Made by a program: the position numbers and the translations under genes. A DNA stretch of 9,634 nt from Chitinophagaceae bacterium (GTDB lineage Bacteria > Bacteroidota > Bacteroidia > Chitinophagales > Chitinophagaceae), in contig DNMB01000007.1 in the NCBI GenBank assembly GCA_003489485.1, positions 1 through 9,634 on the forward strand. Direction: 5' to 3'. The first letter of the stretch is position 1, and every line of letters begins with the position of its first letter. This document shows, in pieces, positions 1 to 8,400 of the stretch. The notes below the pieces were generated by a model that had not been told where the DNA came from, searched no databases, and saw only the letters and a program-made list of their open reading frames with translations.

Positions 1-356
1 GTTCCGCTCAACCCGGCCGTCAATACAAAGAACACCAGTACGGTTCCGTGCATGGTGACCAGGCCGTAGTAGAACTCAGGCTGAATTTGTCCGCCCTTTG
101 CCCACTGACCAAAGAAGGTTTCCAAAATGGGGAACGCCCTGTCGGGGTATCCCAGCTGGAGTCGGAATAATACAGAAAACAGTCCTCCTACAATGGCCCA
201 CACGATACCGGTGATCAGGAACTGTTTCCCGATGGTCTTGTGGTCCATGCTAAAGATGTACTTCGAAATAAAGGACTCCTGGTGATGTCCGTGCTCCTCG
301 TGATGCGTAGTAGCCTGACCGGCTACTGTGGCAGTTGTCATCATTGTTTCACTCAT
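1..356 (-). CDS. coxA: Cytochrome c oxidase subunit I, N-terminal part (3' end outside window)
   Basis: The first 118 codons of the catalytic subunit of a haem-copper oxidase; the gene runs off the low-coordinate edge. The protein begins with a hydrophilic, His-rich leader (HHEEHGHHQE at 18-27), followed by KYIFSMDHKTIGKQF, which is typical just before helix I of subunit I. Helix I is about residues 45-67, then LGYPDRAFP, then helix II beginning at about 98 with YGLVTMHGTVLVFF. His103 in this motif is the expected axial ligand of the low-spin haem a. The copper ligands, the binuclear-centre His residues and the proton channels lie outside the window, so the oxidase subtype (A1 or A2) cannot be decided here. 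The ATG at 356 was chosen; an ATG pair at 344/341 is a less likely alternative. It follows coxB after 35 bases. Confidence 0.95.
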   Translation of the reverse strand, partial: MSETMMTTATVAGQATTHHEEHGHHQESFISKYIFSMDHKTIGKQFLITGIVWAIVGGLFSVLFRLQLGYPDRAFPILETFFGQWAKGGQIQPEFYYGLVTMHGTVLVFFVLTAGLSG

Positions 357-391
357 TGTCTTCGTATTTAAAAGCGTTTGATCTGATTCGT

Positions 392-1441
392 TTAGTTTTT
401 AGCGACCGTGGCAGTCATAGGGAGAGCCACCGATGCACTGTCTTTTTTAGCAGCGGGATCCTTGTCGGGATTCGCTACCAGGTACTGAGGCTTCTTCGAG
501 GCCAACCAGGCATCGAACTCTTCTTGCGTTTCGACCACAATGGTTCCGCGCATACTCCAGTGACCCTTTCCGCACATTTGATCGCAAGAAAGTTCATAGA
601 CAAAATCGGGGTTGCCGGTCTTCTCTTTCATCTCCTTGGTGGTGAACTTGGGCGTAAACCACATGGTGGTGGGCGTTCCGGGAACGGCATCCATCTTCAT
701 ACGAAAATGCACCAACCCCACGTCGTGAATAACATCTTTGGCACCGATGACCAACTGCACGGGCTTGCCCACTACCAGATGCATCTCTTGCTCAACGAAC
801 ACGTCGTCGTGATTGGCGGGGTCTTCCCAGAGTTGTCCGGCAGGATTTCCGTTAACGGCATCGACCTTCTTAAAATATTTTTTTCCAAGCAACCCATCGG
901 CACCGGGATAACGAAATTCCCAACCGAATTGCTTTCCGACCACTTCTACCACCATAGCGTCTTTAGGCGCGGGGCCGGTGATCTTGAACCAGAAGAAGAT
1001 CCCAAATCCGACCAATACGGTCAGTACAATGGCGGGGATAACGGTCCAGATCAACTCCAGACGATTGTTGTGCGGATAATAATATGCTTTGCGATGATCG
1101 GACTCTTGGTATTTGTAGGCGAACCAAAACAATGCCACCTGCGTACAGATAAAAACGACAGAGGTCACGGCCAGGGTAACATACAGCATCTGATCTACCA
1201 GCTCTCCGTGATCGGAGGCGGGCTCTCCCAAAATACGGTCCTTAAGCCACTCGTTGCAGAGATACACGCCGATCAGTCCAAAGATCAAAAAGCCCAGCAA
1301 CAAGAACCCGTTGATCCGGTTCGATTGCTTGCGGGCGTTTTCGTATCCCTTTATCTGTGACACATACTCACTGGCCTTGGAAATCTGCAGAATGATCACA
1401 AACACCAAAACCAAAATCGCAAGGATGAAGAATGTCTGCAT
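392..1441 (-). CDS. coxB: Cytochrome c oxidase subunit II (CuA subunit)
   Basis: A 349-residue subunit II of an aa3-type haem-copper oxidase; its periplasmic CuA centre accepts electrons from cytochrome c and passes them to haem a of subunit I. Four hydrophobic segments are seen (2-20, 44-62, 86-109, 129-152). The last two are the canonical subunit II hairpin (NNRLELIWTVIPAIVL precedes the cupredoxin domain); the first two are an extra N-terminal pair that I recall from Bacteroidota homologues. The CuA site is complete: His239 (DVIHD), then Cys286, Cys290, His294 and Met297 in CDQMCGKGHWSM. The residue between the cysteines that is usually Glu is Gln here. The aromatic QFGWEFRYPG segment, involved in electron entry and transfer, is present. 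There is no fused cytochrome c domain, so electrons must come from ACIII or another carrier. The C-terminal tail after about 318 is Ala/Asp/Lys-rich. It lies 50 bases after actF and 35 before coxA. Confidence 0.96.
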   Translation of the reverse strand: MQTFFILAILVLVFVIILQISKASEYVSQIKGYENARKQSNRINGFLLLGFLIFGLIGVYLCNEWLKDRILGEPASDHGELVDQMLYVTLAVTSVVFICTQVALFWFAYKYQESDHRKAYYYPHNNRLELIWTVIPAIVLTVLVGFGIFFWFKITGPAPKDAMVVEVVGKQFGWEFRYPGADGLLGKKYFKKVDAVNGNPAGQLWEDPANHDDVFVEQEMHLVVGKPVQLVIGAKDVIHDVGLVHFRMKMDAVPGTPTTMWFTPKFTTKEMKEKTGNPDFVYELSCDQMCGKGHWSMRGTIVVETQEEFDAWLASKKPQYLVANPDKDPAAKKDSASVALPMTATVAKN

Positions 1442-1491
1442 AATTAATCGTCAGTTAAAGTTTCATTTATTCGTTTCGATAATCACAATGA

Positions 1492-2724
1492 TCAGGTATG
1501 ATGGATCAAGCTCTCTTTTACAAATGGATGGTTCCGGGCCAGCAAGGGAGCCTTGGTCAATGCCTTTGCTGTTGCGAACATGATCAATCCCACAAAGCCC
1601 AGCGCGATCCCCAGGTCGTAAATGATATTAGGCACCTTGTTGGGAGAAACCGCCGGAAATACCATCTGATAAAAATCGAGCCAGTGACCAAAGATGATCA
1701 ACACGGCCATCAAAGCCACCGTACCGTAATTACGTTTGGCATCCCTGGTCATCAAGATCAAAAGCGGTGCGATAAAGTTGATGATGAACATCAACCAGAA
1801 GATACCCTTATAAATACCGTGCGCACGAGGCTGAAAATAGATGGTCTCTTCGGGAATGTTCGCATACCAGATCAACATGAACTGCGAGAACCACAGGTAG
1901 GTCCAAAACACCGAGAAGGCGAACATGAACTTTCCGAGGTCGTGCAAGTGCTCGTTGTTAACGTACTCCAAATAATCATTGTTCTTTAAAAAGACCACGA
2001 ACAAGGTGATCAATGCAATACCCGATACGAACGTACTGGCAAACGTATACCAGCTGTACATGGTGCTGTACCAGTGCGCATCGATGCTCATGAGCCATAA
2101 CCAGGGAATAGAAGACATAACCGTTAAAGAGAACAACACAATGAACAACGCTGCCCAGACGGTATTGTTAAAAATATATTTTTTACGATCCTCGAGGGTC
2201 GCCAATGGCTCATTGTCTAACTTTCTGGAGAGCTGACGCATCTTATAGCCCAACAAAGACCAGCCGGCAATGGTAATGATGGTCGCGATCGCAAAGAAAG
2301 GCTTGTTCAAAAATCCTTTTTTATGACTGAGAATAGGATCGTGCTGAACATGCTCGGCATCGGTCCAGTGGTAGATGGTATGATTATCTCCAAAAACGAT
2401 GGCCAGTAAGATCGCGCCACAGATCACTCCGATCACAGGGACCACAGCCGAAATAGCTTCGGGCACGCGACGAAAGGCCATTTGCCATCCACCCCAAGCC
2501 AGCGTGGTAATGCAGATAAAGAACATGGAGGCGTTCACGACCAACAAGAAGAAGACACTGTTTTGCAACAGCGAGGCCCAAAAGCGAGCCTGCTCCTTCG
2601 GATCGTCACTGGAGCCACTGGTCACCCACAGACCAATGATCGAAAGCAGACCGAATGCCATCAGCGCCAGGGAGATTGTCTGAAAACGCTTTGGAACGGT
2701 GAAAGTAGATCGGATAGCCATCAT
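1492..2724 (-). CDS. actF: ActF, second NrfD-like membrane subunit of Alternative Complex III
   Basis: A 410-residue polytopic membrane protein, a distant relative of ActC. Ten hydrophobic segments can be counted at about 16-36, 56-76, 92-112, 143-161, 187-210, 222-246, 265-287, 305-326, 333-355 and 371-389. Sequence typical of ActF includes HDLGKFMFAFSVFW (261-274) followed by TYLWFSQFMLIWYANIPEE, and FGHWLDFYQ (345-353). These carry the charged and polar residues in helices (His, Lys, Asp, Glu) that have been proposed for a proton path in ACIII. Whether ActF itself binds quinol is unsettled. It sits between actE and coxB, with gaps of 26 and 50 bases. The start is one of two adjacent ATG codons (2724 or 2721); the first was taken. 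The upstream gap is AT-rich without a Shine-Dalgarno sequence. No break or unusual feature is seen. Confidence 0.95.
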   Translation of the reverse strand: MMAIRSTFTVPKRFQTISLALMAFGLLSIIGLWVTSGSSDDPKEQARFWASLLQNSVFFLLVVNASMFFICITTLAWGGWQMAFRRVPEAISAVVPVIGVICGAILLAIVFGDNHTIYHWTDAEHVQHDPILSHKKGFLNKPFFAIATIITIAGWSLLGYKMRQLSRKLDNEPLATLEDRKKYIFNNTVWAALFIVLFSLTVMSSIPWLWLMSIDAHWYSTMYSWYTFASTFVSGIALITLFVVFLKNNDYLEYVNNEHLHDLGKFMFAFSVFWTYLWFSQFMLIWYANIPEETIYFQPRAHGIYKGIFWLMFIINFIAPLLILMTRDAKRNYGTVALMAVLIIFGHWLDFYQMVFPAVSPNKVPNIIYDLGIALGFVGLIMFATAKALTKAPLLARNHPFVKESLIHHT

Positions 2725-2750
2725 TCGTTATTTAATATGCATGAATTCGT

Positions 2751-3368
2751 TTAGTTACCGGCAGGGGCCGCTGTTGCAGTGGTGGCACCGCCGGCCTCTT
2801 TTTGTTTTTGTTTAATGTAGGCCACGATCTCCCAGCGTTGTTTTGAGCTGAGCTGAGAACCGTATCCGCCCATCAGGTTCTTTCCGTATGTGATAGAGTG
2901 AAACATGGTACCCTCTGCCATATTCAAGGCAAGCGGATCACCGATCAGATTGCGGGGCGCAGCGGTATACGGACCATCGCCACCTTTCCACAACGGACCA
3001 TTGCCATCGAGCTTGGTGCCATGACAAATACCACAATTGATCAGATAGATACGCTCCGCCTCTGTCATGTCAATGGCCGATGCGTCCAACGGACTCTTTA
3101 CTTCGGCAGAACGCGCGTATCCAACAGAATCATTGGCAAAAGGATAAGCAGCCAGTGCCCCGCGCGCTACGGTGCCTTCGACCGGACGAGCATTGTAGTG
3201 CACACCGGCCTCTTGCAAAGCGGCCGTAGAAGCGTAGGTTTCATAGGCACGACTATAGGCCATGTCTGGCATATAGACCCGTCCTTCGTCGCGACGAACG
3301 CCACCACATCCGGCAAAGACCAACGCCAGCGCCAAGGTTCCTGTTAGTAGTATGTTTTTTCTCATCAT
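2751..3368 (-). CDS. actE: ActE, monohaem cytochrome c lipoprotein subunit of Alternative Complex III
   Basis: A 205-residue class I-type cytochrome c. The N-terminus is a lipoprotein signal peptide: MMRK, a hydrophobic run and the lipobox VFAGC with Cys21, so the mature protein is expected to be lipid-anchored and face the periplasm. One haem c site, CGICH (Cys112, Cys115, His116), follows the helix AERIYLIN; Met166 in NLMGGYG is the likely sixth ligand. The helix QRWEIVAYIKQKQ near the C-terminus is the usual last helix of the cytochrome c fold. The stretch between residues 24 and 100 (YMPDMAYSRAYETY...) is the ACIII-type extension that wraps on partner subunits. The tail after 190 is Ala/Thr/Gly-rich and probably flexible. 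In ACIII this haem lies near the ActA haems and is one possible exit towards the oxidase. The start is one of two adjacent ATG codons (3368 or 3365); the first was chosen. Confidence 0.95.
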   Translation of the reverse strand: MMRKNILLTGTLALALVFAGCGGVRRDEGRVYMPDMAYSRAYETYASTAALQEAGVHYNARPVEGTVARGALAAYPFANDSVGYARSAEVKSPLDASAIDMTEAERIYLINCGICHGTKLDGNGPLWKGGDGPYTAAPRNLIGDPLALNMAEGTMFHSITYGKNLMGGYGSQLSSKQRWEIVAYIKQKQKEAGGATTATAAPAGN

Positions 3369-3391
3369 CTGTTATTATAAAGCCTAGCGAA

Positions 3392-3967
3392 TTAATTTTT
3401 TTCGAAACGCATCTTATCGTTGGCATAGCTACCCAACCACCAACCGGTCTCCTTCACTTCTACCTTTACATCGGTGGCGCCGATAGACTGCAAGAATTGT
3501 TGCGCCTCGGCCTCGTTGGTAGCATTGGTGCATTCCAGTGCCATCACGAACGTATCGTCTGTAGAACGAGGATTAAAGTGATCTTTCTTAACGAAGGGGG
3601 CCAACTGGCAAAGCCAGCAAAAGGTCAACACCATTCCCACCGCTGCGAACAGAACCGTCAACTCAAAGGTGACAGGGATCCAGGCGGGCAAAGCAAAGTA
3701 AGGTTTACCGCCAAAGTTGATGGCCCAGTCGATGGTGAGCGCCCAAGTAATAAATCCTACCGCCGTAGAGGTCCCGGTAATGCCATAGATAAAGCCGGCT
3801 GTATGCAGGCTCGTATCGCGCAACCCCATCTCCTTGTCCAGACCATGAATCGGGAACGGAGTAAAGACATCGTGAAGCTTGTAGCCTGCGCGACGAACTT
3901 TTTTAACAGCAGGAAACAGCACGGCCTCATCGGTAAAGCTGCCCACTATGAATTTCTTTTTCGCCAT
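3392..3967 (-). CDS. actD: ActD, two-helix membrane subunit of Alternative Complex III (DUF3341 family)
   Basis: A 191-residue subunit with a soluble N-terminal part, two transmembrane helices (about 55-78 and 97-120) and a soluble C-terminal part. It is a structural ACIII subunit packed against ActC/ActF with no cofactor of its own. The family signature is the N-terminal KFIVGSFTDE followed by AVKKVRRAGYKLHDVFTPFP and HGLDKEMGL. Start choice: the same frame has an earlier ATG at 4003 giving 203 residues and an 11-base overlap with the end of actC. I chose the ATG at 3967 because known family members begin only a few residues before the conserved K-F/V-I segment, and this removes the overlap, leaving a 25-base gap. 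The extra residues of the longer form (MNINQEPGKKDI) look like untranslated leader. Neither start has a strong Shine-Dalgarno match, so the start is less certain than the gene. The gap to actE is 23 bases. Confidence 0.93.
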   Translation of the reverse strand: MAKKKFIVGSFTDEAVLFPAVKKVRRAGYKLHDVFTPFPIHGLDKEMGLRDTSLHTAGFIYGITGTSTAVGFITWALTIDWAINFGGKPYFALPAWIPVTFELTVLFAAVGMVLTFCWLCQLAPFVKKDHFNPRSTDDTFVMALECTNATNEAEAQQFLQSIGATDVKVEVKETGWWLGSYANDKMRFEKN

Positions 3968-3992
3968 AATATCTTTTTTGCCTGGTTCTTGA

Positions 3993-5441
3993 TTAATGTT
4001 CATGAAGATGATGCTCGCCGAACTGCGTTACCGTGTCTTCTTCTTCCTTGGTCATCTTGGCCTTGTAGTTCTCACCGTTCTTCTTAAGGATGTGCTTGAT
4101 CTCGGCGATCGCAATGACGGGGAAGAATTTAGAGAACAAAAAGTAACAGGTAAAGAACAGACCGAACGTGCCCATATAAAATCCTACTTCCCAGATGGTA
4201 GGAGTATAATACGTACTCCAGGCCGAAGGAAGGTAATCGCGGTATACCGAGGTCACGATGATCACAAAGCGCTCGAACCACATACCGATATTAACGAGGA
4301 TCGACATAAAGAAGGTTACGAACAAATTGCGGCGCATCTTGCGGAACCAGAAGATCTGCGGAGATAGTACGTTACAACCCATCATCAACCAATAACTCCA
4401 ACCATAGGGGCTGTTCAGGTTCAGACGATTCTCCTTGAATGCGAACCACTCGTAATCGACCGCGCTGTACCAGGCCATGAACAATTCGGTGAGGTATGCA
4501 ATACCCACGATCGATCCGGTCAGTACAATTACTTTATTCATTACATCGATATGCTCAATGGTAATGTAGTCCTCGAGGGCCAGCACCTTGCGGGTGATCA
4601 CCAACAGGGTCTGCACCATGGCAAAACCAGAGAAGATGGCGCCCGCTACGAAGTAGGGGGGAAAGATAGTAGTATGCCATCCGGGTACGACAGAAGTGGC
4701 AAAGTCGAACGATACGATCGTGTGAACCGAAAGTACCAGTGGGGTACTCAAACCGGCCAACACCAATGAAAGCGATTCGTGACGCTGCCAGTGTTTGGTA
4801 GAACCCGTCCAACCAAACGAAGCGGCTCCATAAAAAGCCTTTCTCCATTTTAATTTAGCACGATCGCGCAAAGTGGCCAGATCGGGAATCAATCCAGAAT
4901 ACCAGAATAAAAGAGAAACGGTAAAGTAAGTAGAGATCGCAAATACGTCCCAAAGCAGAGGCGAGTTAAAGTTAACCCAGAGTGGCCCTCTTGAATTGGG
5001 GTAAGGGAATACGAAGAAAGCGTTCCATACACGACCCATGTGCCAGACCGGAAACTGACCGGCGCACATTACCGCAAAAATGGTCATGGCCTCTGCGGCA
5101 CGGTTCACCCCTGTTCTCCAGCCCTGACGAAACAGTAACAAGATGGCTGAGATCAGCGTTCCGGCGTGACCGATACCGACCCACCAAACGAAGTTGGTAA
5201 TATCCCAACCCCAACCGATCGTACGATTCAGGTTCCACTGACCGGTACCGTAAATTACTTCGGTGGTCACTGAGACTATACCGAACAGGAGCAATCCCAA
5301 AGAGATCAAGAATCCTGTCCACCATAAGCGAGAAGGCTTGGCCTCTACGGGGCGGCAGATATCTTCAGTTACCTGGTGGTAATCCTTGGTGCCATCGACC
5401 AATGGAGCTCTTACCTGTGATTCGTATCGGAGTAATGACAT
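3993..5441 (-). CDS. actC: ActC, NrfD/PsrC-like quinol-oxidising membrane subunit of Alternative Complex III
   Basis: A 482-residue polytopic membrane protein of the NrfD/polysulfide reductase membrane-subunit family. About ten hydrophobic segments are visible, for example residues 41-60, 82-104, 163-183, 224-244, 262-283, 304-325, 346-364, 374-397 and 418-438. In ACIII this subunit holds the (mena)quinol site beside the ActB Fe-S domain. His134 (in WHMGR) and Asp165 (in LLWDVF) sit where family members have quinol-site residues; that assignment is by recall, not alignment. Other features typical of ActC are GIGHAGTLISA (89-99), the long loop with FPYPNSRGPLW and the EWFAF segment. The C-terminus is charged and ends in HHLHEH. 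The start ATG at 5441 lies 29 bases after the actB stop and has no clear Shine-Dalgarno sequence. The C-terminal coding region abuts actD, overlapping it only if the upstream actD start is used. Confidence 0.96.
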   Translation of the reverse strand: MSLLRYESQVRAPLVDGTKDYHQVTEDICRPVEAKPSRLWWTGFLISLGLLLFGIVSVTTEVIYGTGQWNLNRTIGWGWDITNFVWWVGIGHAGTLISAILLLFRQGWRTGVNRAAEAMTIFAVMCAGQFPVWHMGRVWNAFFVFPYPNSRGPLWVNFNSPLLWDVFAISTYFTVSLLFWYSGLIPDLATLRDRAKLKWRKAFYGAASFGWTGSTKHWQRHESLSLVLAGLSTPLVLSVHTIVSFDFATSVVPGWHTTIFPPYFVAGAIFSGFAMVQTLLVITRKVLALEDYITIEHIDVMNKVIVLTGSIVGIAYLTELFMAWYSAVDYEWFAFKENRLNLNSPYGWSYWLMMGCNVLSPQIFWFRKMRRNLFVTFFMSILVNIGMWFERFVIIVTSVYRDYLPSAWSTYYTPTIWEVGFYMGTFGLFFTCYFLFSKFFPVIAIAEIKHILKKNGENYKAKMTKEEEDTVTQFGEHHLHEH

Positions 5442-5470
5442 AGTTGTGGTTGATATAGGGGGTTCAGGTA

Positions 5471-8400
5471 TTAATGATGGGCGGCTTCTGGTTTTGCGGC
5501 ATCGTGAGCAGGAGCGGCATGATCTGATTTATTGTCTCCGTGCGCAGGGGCAGCATGATGTGAGTCGGCTTCGATGATCTCATCGGTGTTACGCACCTTG
5601 GCCAGATAGCTTACGTTGGGCAGCACGTGCAGCTGCTCGAGTACGTAGTAGCTACGATTCGTGTTATTGGCGCGTACGGCGGTAATGGCACTGCTGGGAT
5701 CGTGTACGTTTCCGAATACGATGGCATTCGAGGCGCAAGCGGTCTGGCAAGCTGTTTTGGCTTCGCCATCCTGCAAAGGACGACCGGCCTTCTTGGCTTC
5801 GAGTTTGGCAGCTTGTAAACGCTGAAAACAGAAAGAACATTTTTCGATCACTCCGCGAGAGCGAACCGTTACATCGGGGTTCAGCACCATACGGGTCAGA
5901 TCGTCGTTCATTTGCTCTACCACAGGATCGAGCTTGCCCACCAGTTGTTGGTCGCGATTGTTGGGGAAGCTATCGGCACCGGTGTAGTCGGCCCAGTTAA
6001 AACGACGTACCTTAAAAGGACAGTTGTTGGCACAATAACGTGTACCGATACAACGGTTATAGGTCATTTGATTGATCCCTTCCGCACTATGGTTGGTGGC
6101 AGCAACAGGACAAACGTTCTCGCAAGGAGCATTGTCACAATGCTGACACATCATGGGCTGAAACACCACACCCTTTAATTCATCGGGGTTGTTGGCATCG
6201 CTCACAAAATAACGATCGATGCGAAGCCAGTGCATATCGTGATAGCGAAGCACTTCGCTCTTGCCCACCACCGGAACATTGTTCTCGGCATGACAAGCCA
6301 CCACACAAGCACCACAGCCATAACAAGCATTCATATCAACGTTCATCCCCCATTTGATACCGGGCTGTTCGTGCATGGGATACAGTGTACCCTCTTTACG
6401 AAAATCAGTTGTAGTACCATCCTGGCTCTTTCCATAGGTCTCTTCGAGATGATTGCGATAATCGGGAATAACAGAAGGGTGTTTCTTGAGTGTGGCCAGC
6501 GTGGTCTCGCGCACCACTTCAACACGATCCTCATAGGTATTGTGGATCTGCATCTGTGCGACTTTCTCTTTGCGCTTGGCATCTGTGATAGTAGCGACCG
6601 TATTATAAGAAACACCGGTTTCGGTGCGCGTTGTAAAGCAATAGGCATTCTTTCCGATGCCCCCGGCGGTGCGTCCTAATTTCTCACTGCGGCCATATCC
6701 CAATGCAACGGCAATGGTATTGGCTTGCATACCCGGAATAATCAACACGGGTAACTCGATCTCTTGCTTGCCAACGGTAATTTTAATGACCGGCTTTTGT
6801 GGATAGTATTCGTAGTTGTTGCTTTCTTTTTCCGTTCCATTAAGCAGATTAACACCCAACAACTCTTTGGCCATCGTCATACTGACAAGTGCATAGTTGC
6901 CCCAAGTGGCCTTGGAGATGGCATCTGGCAATTCCTGTAACCAAGGATTGGTAGCACCCGTACCCGTACCAATAGAGGCTTTTTGATACAATACCAGTTC
7001 CGTTCCGGTAATGGCATTCGCCGATGTAATGGCTTGTGCGGAGGCCGCTAATGTTGCGCTGCTGTAAGAACCGGCAGCGGCAGGTAACGACTTATCTTGT
7101 AATCCTTCTTGCAAAATTGAATTGAAAGAAGCTTCGGATCCCAACTCCCTTGTCCAGTATTGCTTAAAATATTCTTCGTAAGAAGTATCGTTTCCACTCC
7201 ACTTCAACAAGGAGGTTTGAAAGGCTCTGGTCTTGAACAAAGGATAAATAGTAGGCTGAATGAAGCTCACCACTCCGGCTTTGGGAGAAGCATCACCCCA
7301 ACTCTCCAAATAATGATGAGAGGGGATCGCAAACTGACAAAGTTCGCTGGTCTCATCCATGCGCTCGCTGAACGATACGCTCAGTTTTACGTTACCCATG
7401 GCCGATGCAAAACCGGCGGCATCATGGTATGTATAAGCGGGGTTGGCACCGTAGATCATGATCGTACCAACGGTACCGGCTTGCATGTCTACGATGAGCT
7501 GCTCGAATTCACTGTCAATACCGGCGCGGTAATTGACGGGCTTGCCCCAATCAATTGTTTTTCCATAGGCTCCGATAGCGTTGTTGATGGCATTGACAAC
7601 GACTTGTACGTTCTTATCGTTGCTTCCGCACACGACCAAAGAAGTGCCTTTATTATTGCGCAGATCGGCGGCGGCTTTTTCAATACCGGCCTTCAGTTTC
7701 GCATCTTTTATTCCGTTTACACCCGATCCTGATACGGCAGATAACAAGGCGAGAGCCACCAATCCGGTCTCGGAAGGACGACAAACGAAGCGCTCATCGG
7801 CGCTGGCTCCCGTCATGCTCAAATATCCTTCGAACTGATAATGCTTGCTCATAGAAGGATTCTTCTCGTCGATCTTTCTTCCTACGGAATATCCTTTTGC
7901 AAATTCAACAGGGCTCAACCAGCTACCCAGAAAATCGGCACCGAGACTTACCACCACCTTGGTGGATGCAAAATCATAAGAAGGCAAACGACGACCGAAT
8001 CCGGATGCTTCATTGGCCAATAACATACCGCTGTAAGAAACGGCATCGTATTGCACATGGCGAAGTCCGGGGTACGCTGCAATGATAGCTTTTGTAGAGG
8101 GCGAGTTGATCGTGCCCGTCAGCAACACTTTACTGCCGCTGGCACTGTTCATAGCATCGGCCACTAACTTATCGAACTGTTCGAATGTAGGTACTTCTTC
8201 AAAACGCGCTTGATCTCCCTTACCTACTTTTTGCTGCGGAAAACGAAGACGGTGCGTATCATACAAATCCAACACAGAGGCCTGCACACGTGCGGACGTT
8301 CCGCCACCGGTAAAACCACAACGATCGTTTCCTTCTATCTTAATAGGACGACCATCGCGCACCTTGGCAAGCACGGGCACCACATCACCTTCTTGTACAA

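Noticed and set aside
335..1360. Long plus-strand open frame (341 codons) opposite coxB
   Set aside because: It lies wholly antisense to a subunit II gene with intact CuA site and helices, its translation has no recognisable domain and is His/Gly/Arg-rich as expected of a mirror frame, and it has no partner genes on that strand.
1442..1491. Possible promoter or terminator in the 50-base actF-coxB gap
   Set aside because: The gap is AT-rich, but I found no TTTG plus TAnnTTTG pair at the proper spacing and no GC-rich hairpin followed by a T run.
3497..4087. Plus-strand open frame of 196 codons opposite actD
   Set aside because: It covers the complement of a conserved ACIII subunit and runs across the actC/actD junction. 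The translation has no family signature.
6230..7732. Plus-strand open frames inside actB (149 and 190 codons)
   Set aside because: Both are antisense to the continuous 1072-residue ActB frame, including its Fe-S region. The products look like shadow translations, without domains or start context.
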